Part shown: piece by piece, positions 7,910-12,933 of the stretch
Numbering within the stretch: the stretch's first letter is position 1
Layout of the letters: each line of letters begins with the position of its first letter
Assembly: GCA_050013615.1 (NCBI GenBank)
Contig: JBEKEX010000053.1
Span: 1-12,933 of the forward strand
DNA from: JBEKEX01 sp050013615
GTDB lineage: Bacteria; Chloroflexota; Anaerolineae; Anaerolineales; Anaerolineaceae
DNA length: 12,933 bases
Direction: 5' to 3'
The notes under the pieces: generated by a model
What the model saw: the letters and a program-made list of their open reading frames with translations, nothing else
Told to the model about the DNA's origin: nothing
Database searches by the model: none
Made by a program: the position numbers and the translations under genes

Positions 7910-8039
7910 GAGGAGAGGAGTCCTCAGATGAGGAGGTGAATCTGGAACCGATTAATATCCAAAGCGATTGAGCAAGATCTATTCTGCAAGTGACTTTTAA
8001 GACTCAACCAACTATGTAACTTATTCGGAGGAGGAAACA
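7910..8039 (+). promoter_or_regulatory. Purine-rich leader between permease and binding-protein genes
   Basis: This 130-base gap carries TCCTC (7921-7925) flanked on both sides by GAGGA copies (7915-7919 and 7930-7934), so the pyrimidine block can pair with either one. A tiny frame ATG-AGG-AGG-TGA (7928-7939) sits inside. A GTG at 7936 would open an 11-codon frame ending at TGA 7969-7971. The gap ends in GGAGGAGG (8027-8034), five bases before the binding-protein ATG and among the strongest ribosome binding sites in the window. No promoter pair is convincing. It may tune expression of the binding protein, but the structure is short and unproven. Confidence 0.3.
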
Positions 8040-9119
8040 ATGTCGAGGTTTCTGAAAATCTCTATGTCTGTTTTGTTTGTCGTGACAATGTTAATGAGCT
8101 GCAGCTCTCCTGCTGCCGTTGCCCCAACCACAGCTCCTGTTGCGGCGACTTCAGCTCCCCAAGTCGTCACGACTGTGGAGGTTGTCCAAGCAACAGCGGT
8201 CCCGATTAAAGCTCACTATAAATTTGCCTGGATTATGCCGGATATGTTTAACCCCTTCTGGGTATACATGCGCCAAGGCGCAGAAAAAGCTGCCCAGGAA
8301 TTGAAAGCAATGGGAATCCAGGTGGATATTCAGCAGATGGCCCCCATCGATACCTTCAACGTGGCCGAACAGGTCTCCCTCTTTGAGAATGCCATTACGA
8401 TGAAGGTGGATGGTATCGGCATATGCGTGATTGACCAGACTGCTGTGATCGCCCAGACTAATAAAGCTGTAGCTGCTGGGATTCCTGTGGCTGCTTTGAG
8501 CACCGATATCCCCAATTCCAATCGCACCATCTATTCCGGCGTGGATAATGTGGCAGAGGCACAGCACGTTGCACAGATGCTCATTGACGCCAATGGCGGC
8601 AAGGGAAATTACATTATCCTGTCTGGAATCACCGGAAACTTCATTTCCGATCAGCGGGATCAAGGATTCGAAGCTGCCATTGCTGCTAATCCAGGGACTA
8701 AACTGCTGGATAAGCAGCCGGCTAATTTTAGCCGCGCCACGGGCATGACGGTCATGGAGAACATGATGCAAAAGTATGGCCCTGGGCAGATTCAGGGTGT
8801 ATTCAACGTCAACGATGAGACAGCTCTGGGCGCGATGGCCGCCGTTCAGGCAGCCGGCCGTGGCGATGAAATCAAGATCGTCGGTATTGATGGTAATGAA
8901 GACGCAGCCAACGCGATCAAGGCGGGGACCATGCTTGCGACGGGTGCCGATGACCCGTGGATGAAGGGTTACCAAGCTGTATACGAGTTGGTGTACAGTC
9001 TGACCAAGGATTCGAAATTCACTGCGACCCCAACCATCAATGTCACCTATGTAACCAAGGATAACGTAGACCAGTACTTGACCAAATTCGATGAATATGG
9101 CGCGTATTACAAGCCGTAA
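8040..9119 (+). CDS. Sugar ABC transporter substrate-binding lipoprotein (RbsB/Peripla_BP_4 type)
   Basis: A 359-residue exported lipoprotein that captures the substrate outside the membrane. The N-terminus is a signal peptide with Lys6, a hydrophobic core and the lipobox LMSC, giving lipidated Cys21. A Pro/Ala/Thr/Val-rich linker runs to about residue 58. The binding-protein domain follows: FAWIMPDMFNPFWVYMRQGA, then DGIGICVIDQTAVI, AGIPVAALSTDIP, YIILSGITGNFISDQRDQGF and IKIVGIDGNEDAANAIKAG. These are typical of CUT2 binding proteins for ribose, xylose or inositol. The Asp in IVGIDGNEDA corresponds to the sugar-contacting region of the family. The linker style is common in Chloroflexota. 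A strong upstream GGAGGAGG and a downstream hairpin (9184-9218) suggest higher expression than the permeases. The ligand cannot be told from sequence alone, and a cyclitol is inferred from the neighbours. Confidence 0.94.
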   Translation: MSRFLKISMSVLFVVTMLMSCSSPAAVAPTTAPVAATSAPQVVTTVEVVQATAVPIKAHYKFAWIMPDMFNPFWVYMRQGAEKAAQELKAMGIQVDIQQMAPIDTFNVAEQVSLFENAITMKVDGIGICVIDQTAVIAQTNKAVAAGIPVAALSTDIPNSNRTIYSGVDNVAEAQHVAQMLIDANGGKGNYIILSGITGNFISDQRDQGFEAAIAANPGTKLLDKQPANFSRATGMTVMENMMQKYGPGQIQGVFNVNDETALGAMAAVQAAGRGDEIKIVGIDGNEDAANAIKAGTMLATGADDPWMKGYQAVYELVYSLTKDSKFTATPTINVTYVTKDNVDQYLTKFDEYGAYYKP

Positions 9120-9183
9120 GTCAAAAGTGGATTGTCCTTAGAAATTGCACCAGAGATACATCGAAGTCCACATAAGTAGAATG

Positions 9184-9218
9184 TGGGGATGCTGATGAAA
9201 CCATCACCAGCATCCCCA
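9184..9218 (+). promoter_or_regulatory. Strong RNA hairpin downstream of the binding-protein gene
   Basis: TGGGGATGCTG (9184-9194) pairs perfectly with CAGCATCCCCA (9208-9218). An A/C mismatch, three more pairs and a 5-base loop (AACCA) complete it. No T-run follows, so it is not a standard intrinsic terminator. It begins 64 bases after the binding-protein stop and ends 51 bases before the next start codon. A likely role is to protect the 3' end of the upstream message or reduce read-through into the enzyme genes, as seen after other transporter binding-protein genes. Confidence 0.7.
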
Positions 9219-9269
9219 ATGTGTGCCATAATAACCGGAAGAGACCCAGCTTTGCGAAAGGTTGCTCCA

Positions 9270-10136
9270 ATGATTGTCGATTTTCATGCTCATCCAGAAT
9301 TTAAGACAAAGGGGATAATTTATTCCCCCGAAGAGTTTGTGGCTGGCATGGATCAGGGCCGGATTGATGTTTCCTGTGTGTTTGGAAATGACCAGGCCGA
9401 CCCGGGTAGCTGCCCCGCCTGGCGGGATGAACGCTTCATGGCCGTGGCAACGAACTTTAGCGATGAGGAATTGGCTGCTTACTGCTCGCATTATCCAACG
9501 CGCTTAGTCGGCGTTACCTCGATTAACCCGGACCGGTATCAGCCGGAGCGCAAAGTAGAGAGAGCTGTGAAAGAATTTGGGATGAGGGCAGTAAAACTCT
9601 ATCCCCATTCCGGCTTTTATCCCAATGACCCACGCCTGACCCGGACCTATGAGCTTTGCTCCCGCCTGGGCATTCCGGTGGTGATCCACACCGGCCCGAA
9701 AGCCGTTCGCTGGCAATGGATGAAATATAACCAGCCAATCTATGTGGACGAAGTGGCTACAAATTTTCCCGACCTGAAAATTGTCATGTGCCATGGCGGC
9801 TATCCATGGACAGAAGAATTCATCGCCGTCGCTTATACGAACCCGAACATATGGGTGGATTTAACTTTTATGGAAAGAATTGAAGAAACTTTCGTGGTGC
9901 CCGGTTTGGTGGAAAATACTGTCCGCCGACTGGCTAAATTGATCGGCGCAAAACGTATGTTGTGGGGCTCTGAGGGTCCATATTTGAATCTGCCATTATA
10001 TGGACAGCAGGATCCGAGTTATTACCAGGTGTCTCAAGAGAAACTTGTCCGGCGTTTTGATTTTCTGAGCGCTGAAGAGAAATCCGATATATTGGGCAAT
10101 AATGCTGCTCGTCTGCTGGGATTGATAGCTCAATAA
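9270..10136 (+). CDS. Amidohydrolase_2-family metal-dependent hydrolase or decarboxylase
   Basis: A 288-residue TIM-barrel enzyme of the Amidohydrolase_2 group, which includes lactone hydrolases and nonoxidative decarboxylases such as ACMSD. Metal and active-site candidates are DFHAH (His6, His8), VVIHTGP (His140), IVMCHGG (His175) and LWGSEGP (Glu235), where most relatives carry Asp (GSD). The C-terminal ILGNNAARLLGL matches the family end motif. I place the start at ATG 9270 because GAAAGG (9256-9261) lies 8 bases upstream and the protein then opens with MIVDFHAH, as expected. An in-frame GTG at 9183 would put the 9184-9218 hairpin inside the coding region and adds 29 residues unlike the family. 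The substrate is unknown. A sugar lactone is plausible in this setting, and a decarboxylase is the main alternative. Confidence 0.88.
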   Translation: MIVDFHAHPEFKTKGIIYSPEEFVAGMDQGRIDVSCVFGNDQADPGSCPAWRDERFMAVATNFSDEELAAYCSHYPTRLVGVTSINPDRYQPERKVERAVKEFGMRAVKLYPHSGFYPNDPRLTRTYELCSRLGIPVVIHTGPKAVRWQWMKYNQPIYVDEVATNFPDLKIVMCHGGYPWTEEFIAVAYTNPNIWVDLTFMERIEETFVVPGLVENTVRRLAKLIGAKRMLWGSEGPYLNLPLYGQQDPSYYQVSQEKLVRRFDFLSAEEKSDILGNNAARLLGLIAQ

Positions 10137-10186
10137 TTAGAACAACTCTATTCATTGTGCAAGAGAATTTCGTGAAGAGGTGAAAT

Positions 10187-10621
10187 ATGGTCAACAAATA
10201 TCTTATTCACGTAAACGATGTCAACCCCGAAAAATTCGGTGACGAAGAGGGTTTTCGTGGTGTGGATTCTCGGTTGGTCATTTCTGATACCACCGTTGGA
10301 TCAGAAAAATCTTGTCTGTTTCGCGTCGTTTTCCCCAAAGGCGCTTACCACGGTCCACATTGTCACACCTTATCCGACGAAATTTTATACGCTCTGCACG
10401 GAAAGGCAATTCAATGGGTGGATGGGAAGGAATATATCATGACGCCAGGATCTGCCATGATTCTTCCCAAAAATATGGTGCACTGGATGCGCAACGACTG
10501 GGATGAGCCATTCGAAGTGGTTGGCTTTTACCCGGATGTCCCTAATTTCTACCTCACCGGTCAGCAGGTAGCTGACAATTGGGAGAAGTACGGTTTTACT
10601 CCGCACCCAAAGATCAATTAA
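10187..10621 (+). CDS. Small single-domain cupin protein
   Basis: A 144-residue cupin barrel. Motif 1 is GPHCHTLSDEILYALHGKA (from about 56) with metal ligands His58, His60 and Glu65. Motif 2 is PGSAMILPKNMVHWMRN with His99. All four usual ligands are present, so it probably binds a divalent metal. Such small cupins act as sugar or uronate isomerases, dioxygenases or ligand sensors, and nothing here decides among them. AGAGGTG at about 10176-10182 precedes the ATG. It lies between two amidohydrolase genes, and the next gene starts 13 bases after its stop, so the three probably act on the same compound. Confidence 0.85.
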   Translation: MVNKYLIHVNDVNPEKFGDEEGFRGVDSRLVISDTTVGSEKSCLFRVVFPKGAYHGPHCHTLSDEILYALHGKAIQWVDGKEYIMTPGSAMILPKNMVHWMRNDWDEPFEVVGFYPDVPNFYLTGQQVADNWEKYGFTPHPKIN

Positions 10622-10634
10622 TAAGGAGCTTACC

Positions 10635-11624
10635 ATGACGAACAAAGAATATTTTGAACTGTCCATGGAGAAGGAATGGAAGGACGACACTCACCGTGCA
10701 TATGAAACGATTGAATCGATGGGTGCACGTGTCCGACTTTTAAAAGAGGATGATGTGCTTGAGGTCCTTGAAGGAGCCTTCGACATGCATGTCCATGCCT
10801 TCCCCGATCCCCTCATCGATACTGGCTGGGATCAAGTCCAAGTGACCAAAATGGCGACCGACATTGGGATGGGCGGATGCAATTTCAAGGCGCACACTTT
10901 CCCGACTGCGGCTACAGTACCTTTTGTCAATATGATCGTTGAGGAATATGCCAAGAATATCAATAAAAAACCCGCCCATGCCTACGGCGGTATTGTGCTA
11001 AACTATTTTTCTGGTGGTCTCAATCCCGATTCGGTAGAAATGGCTGCACGCCTGGGCGCCAAGACAGTCTGGCTGCCCAGCCACGATTCAGCCCATCACA
11101 ACCGGGTGATCGACGACCCAGGGAAAAACTGGATCGAACTGCTGGACGAAAATGACAAGCCTGTCCCGAACTTGTACAAGATCTTCGAGATCGTAGCTGC
11201 CAACGATATGATCCTGGATCCCTGCCATGCCAGCACCAAGCAGCGTTTCGTGGTTATCGAAGAAGCCAAAAAATTAGGTGTCAAGCATTTCATGATTACC
11301 CACCCGAATTGGAATGTGACCAAAATGACCATGGATCAGATGGTCGAGATCAGCCGCATGGGCGCTTATATCGGTATCTTTGCTTATGGCGACATCCCCA
11401 ATTACAATAACCCCAAGTGCGACCCCAATTACTTCATTGAGTGCATCAAGAAGATCGGAGCCGATCATATTTTCATCGCTTCGGATTTGGGCACCGTGGT
11501 CAATATGCCGCCGGCTGAAGGGATGAAATTGTTCGTACGTATTCTGCTGGCAAATGGAATGAGTAAGAAAGAAATCCGCAAGATGGTGGTCGACAACCCA
11601 CGTCGCCTATTGGGTTTGAATTAG
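10635..11624 (+). CDS. DUF6282-like amidohydrolase-superfamily protein
   Basis: A 329-residue protein resembling the uncharacterised DUF6282 group of TIM-barrel metal hydrolases. Candidate metal ligands are FDMHVHAFPDP (His52, His54), FKAH (Lys85, His87), LPSHDSAHH (150-155), DPCHAS (His198), THPNWN (His223) and ASDLG (Asp284). The protein ends in DNPRRLLGL, similar to Amidohydrolase_2 enzymes. About 48 residues precede the first metal motif, a longer lead than in the neighbouring amidohydrolase. AAGGAG (10623-10628) lies six bases before the ATG. It follows the cupin gene by 13 bases, so co-translation is likely. No substrate can be assigned. It could act on a lactone, an amide or a cyclic diketone. 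Confidence 0.8.
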   Translation: MTNKEYFELSMEKEWKDDTHRAYETIESMGARVRLLKEDDVLEVLEGAFDMHVHAFPDPLIDTGWDQVQVTKMATDIGMGGCNFKAHTFPTAATVPFVNMIVEEYAKNINKKPAHAYGGIVLNYFSGGLNPDSVEMAARLGAKTVWLPSHDSAHHNRVIDDPGKNWIELLDENDKPVPNLYKIFEIVAANDMILDPCHASTKQRFVVIEEAKKLGVKHFMITHPNWNVTKMTMDQMVEISRMGAYIGIFAYGDIPNYNNPKCDPNYFIECIKKIGADHIFIASDLGTVVNMPPAEGMKLFVRILLANGMSKKEIRKMVVDNPRRLLGLN

Positions 11625-11657
11625 GCTTGTTGTCAGAGGTGGTCCATTTCAAAAATT

Positions 11658-11678
11658 GTTGCTATTTAATTTAGCAGC
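11658..11678 (+). other. Weak hairpin in the gap before the transaldolase-family gene
   Basis: GTTGCTA (11658-11664) pairs with TAGCAGC (11672-11678), including one G-T pair, around a 7-base loop. It is preceded by CAAAAATT and not followed by a T-run, so on the + strand it does not look like a terminator. Read on the - strand the hairpin would be followed by AATTTTTG, but no - strand gene ends here. It may mark a break between the DUF6282-like gene and the next one. Confidence 0.25.
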
Positions 11679-11712
11679 ATAAATGTGCCGGGAAGGATTT
11701 GGTAATTGAAAA

Positions 11713-12804
11713 ATGAATGCAAGTATTGGATATAAAAGTCTTCTTCACCAGATGACTCAGACCACGTCGACGGTGCTGTGGAACGATTCCTGTTCTCTTC
11801 AGGAGTTATCCAGTTCGATAGAGATCAATGGAACAGTCGGGGCGACCTGCAACCCGGTGATCGTACTGACCGTCCTGAAGAAGGAATGGAATCTTTGGAA
11901 GGATCGTATCCCGCAGATAATCAGCGAGATGCCAACGGCCACTGAGGAAGAGGTAGCCTGGAAGCTGAGTGAGGAGATGTCCCAGAAGGCAGCCGAGTTG
12001 TTGCTGCCGATTTTCGAGCGTGAGCAAGGTCGGAATGGGCGCTTGTCGATCCAGACCAAACCCAAACTGTATCGCAATGCCCAGGCGATCGTCGAGCAGG
12101 CTGAGCATTTCTCGCAGCTCGCTCCAAACATGATCGTCAAAATACCGGCGACTTCCGCGGGCATTGAGGCGATTGAGGAGGCAACCTACCGCGGCGTGAG
12201 TATCAACGCCACGGTCAGTTTCACGCTCCCTCAGGCTCTCGCCGTCGCCGAGGCAGTCGAGCGTGGGCTCAAACGCCGGGAAAAAGAAAAGAAGGATATC
12301 TCCCACATGGGCCCGGTATGCACGCTGATGGTGGGACGGCTGGATGATTGGTTGAAAGTGGTGGCGGAGAAAGAAGGCATCATCGTCAACCCCTGGGTAC
12401 TGGATTGGGCAGGGGTTGCGGTAATGAAAAAAGCCTATCGTATCTACCGGGAGAGAGGCTATCGACTGCGGCTGCTCAGTGCTGCATTCCGCAACCACTT
12501 GCACTGGAGTGAGTTCATTGGGGGAGATGTGGTCATCTCGCCCCCTTACGAATGGCAAAAGAAATTCAATGCCTCGGATATCACTGTGGAAAACAGAATG
12601 GATAAGCCGGTAGACCCGCGGATATTGGAAGAGTTACAGACCAAGTTCGTGGATTTTCGGCGGGCGTACGAAGAGAATGGGATGAGTATTGCCGAATTTG
12701 ACGGTTATGGTGCTACCCGGCGAACCTTGCGGCAATTCTGCAAAGCCACGGATGATCTGAGCGCCCTGATCCGCGACACAATGCTTCCCAACCCCGATGT
12801 GTGA
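11713..12804 (+). CDS. Transaldolase-family protein
   Basis: A 363-residue class I aldolase-type barrel. The Schiff-base Lys is Lys143 in IVKIPATSAGIEAIEEA. Other family positions are Asp25 in LWNDSC, Asn47 in GATCNPVI, SINATVSFTLPQA (163-175) and VGRLDDWL (207-214), which matches the VGRI-DWY stretch of transaldolases. LSIQTKP (111-117) has Gln114 at the strand where transaldolases normally carry Glu and fructose-6-phosphate aldolase (FSA) carries Gln. The enzyme may therefore perform a direct aldol cleavage rather than a transfer. Ribosome binding is weak: GGAAGGA (about 11691-11697) lies some 15 bases before ATG 11713, and no better start is seen. In this cluster it could cleave the keto-uronate made by the IolO-type enzyme. 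An ordinary pentose-phosphate role is less likely given the context. Confidence 0.88.
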   Translation: MNASIGYKSLLHQMTQTTSTVLWNDSCSLQELSSSIEINGTVGATCNPVIVLTVLKKEWNLWKDRIPQIISEMPTATEEEVAWKLSEEMSQKAAELLLPIFEREQGRNGRLSIQTKPKLYRNAQAIVEQAEHFSQLAPNMIVKIPATSAGIEAIEEATYRGVSINATVSFTLPQALAVAEAVERGLKRREKEKKDISHMGPVCTLMVGRLDDWLKVVAEKEGIIVNPWVLDWAGVAVMKKAYRIYRERGYRLRLLSAAFRNHLHWSEFIGGDVVISPPYEWQKKFNASDITVENRMDKPVDPRILEELQTKFVDFRRAYEENGMSIAEFDGYGATRRTLRQFCKATDDLSALIRDTMLPNPDV

Positions 12805-12827
12805 GTCGAGTGAAGAGGAGAAGGACA

Positions 12828-12933
12828 ATGGCGGTTAAAAAACTGAAGTACTGCGTGGATGGGGAATGGCTGGAGTCAAAATCCGGCAAATATATGGATT
12901 GCTATGACCCATCCATGGGAGAAGTAATCGCCC
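12828..12933 (+). CDS. Aldehyde dehydrogenase N-terminus, MmsA/IolA-like (cut by window end)
   Basis: Only the first 35 residues are present, beginning MAVKKLKYCVDGEWLESKSG and continuing to YDPSMGEVIA. The pattern of a xYxxGEW segment, a short linker and a D-P-xx-GEVIA segment is the N-terminal signature of aldehyde dehydrogenases. The KLKxxxxGEWxESKSxKY form most resembles CoA-acylating (methyl)malonate-semialdehyde dehydrogenase (MmsA/IolA), which converts malonate-type semialdehydes to acyl-CoA and CO2. The catalytic Cys and Glu lie outside the window. GAGGAG (12815-12820) sits 7 bases before the ATG, and only 23 bases separate it from the transaldolase-family stop, so the two are probably cotranscribed. 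Another aldehyde dehydrogenase subfamily remains possible. Confidence 0.8.
   Translation, partial: MAVKKLKYCVDGEWLESKSGKYMDCYDPSMGEVIA

Noticed and set aside
8151..8975. 274-codon - strand frame opposite the binding-protein gene
   Set aside because: It lies wholly antisense to a well-supported lipoprotein gene and its translation is rich in His, Ile and Leu without a domain. It is a coding shadow.
9183..9269. N-terminal extension of the amidohydrolase from GTG 9183
   Set aside because: The extension would encode the strong hairpin at 9184-9218 and 29 residues unlike the family. ATG 9270 has a proper ribosome binding site and opens with the DFHAH metal motif.
11806..12558. 250-codon - strand frame opposite the transaldolase-family gene
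   Set aside because: It is antisense to a gene with clear catalytic motifs and shows no family features of its own.

Overview
The window is one accessory-metabolism gene cluster with every gene on the + strand. It encodes a LacI-family regulator, three enzymes resembling the Thermotoga-type inositol ring-opening set (IolO, IolN, IolM), a complete ribose/inositol-type ABC importer, two metal-dependent amidohydrolase-fold enzymes with a cupin between them, a transaldolase-family enzyme and the first 35 codons of an aldehyde dehydrogenase. Base composition looks mixed and near 50% GC by eye. The substrate-binding lipoprotein has a long Pro/Ala/Thr/Val linker after its lipid-anchor Cys, a style common in Chloroflexota (Anaerolineae). 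That is my best guess for the organism. It is an inference, since the window holds no marker gene.

Layout. 13-1059 is the LacI regulator. 1060-1361 is a gap of about 300 bases that probably holds the cluster's control region. 1362-4422 holds the enzyme trio: a TIM-barrel epimerase like 5-keto-L-gluconate epimerase (IolO), a creatininase-fold hydrolase like 3-dehydro-scyllo-inosose hydrolase (IolN), and a zinc-dependent dehydrogenase like scyllo-inosose 3-dehydrogenase (IolM). 4461-7909 encodes an RbsA-type double ATPase and two different RbsC-type permeases with overlapping ends. 8040-9119 is the binding lipoprotein. It is set apart by a purine-rich leader and followed by a strong hairpin (9184-9218). 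9270-11624 encodes amidohydrolase, cupin and DUF6282-like amidohydrolase. 11713-12804 is the transaldolase-family gene, and 12828 to the window end begins a methylmalonate-semialdehyde-dehydrogenase-like gene.

How the genes may work together. The importer brings in a cyclitol or related sugar. IolM oxidises the inosose ring, IolN opens it hydrolytically to 5-keto-L-gluconate, and IolO epimerises this to D-tagaturonate, as described for Thermotoga maritima TM0412, TM0413 and TM0416. The usual first enzyme (inositol 2-dehydrogenase, IolG) and the usual uronate reductases and kinases are absent from the window. Instead a transaldolase-family enzyme and an MmsA/IolA-like dehydrogenase follow. An untested but chemically consistent idea is that the hexulosonate is cleaved without phosphorylation into dihydroxyacetone and tartronate semialdehyde, and that the dehydrogenase uses the semialdehyde. 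The amidohydrolase-cupin-DUF6282 block has no assigned substrate and is the least explained part of the cluster.
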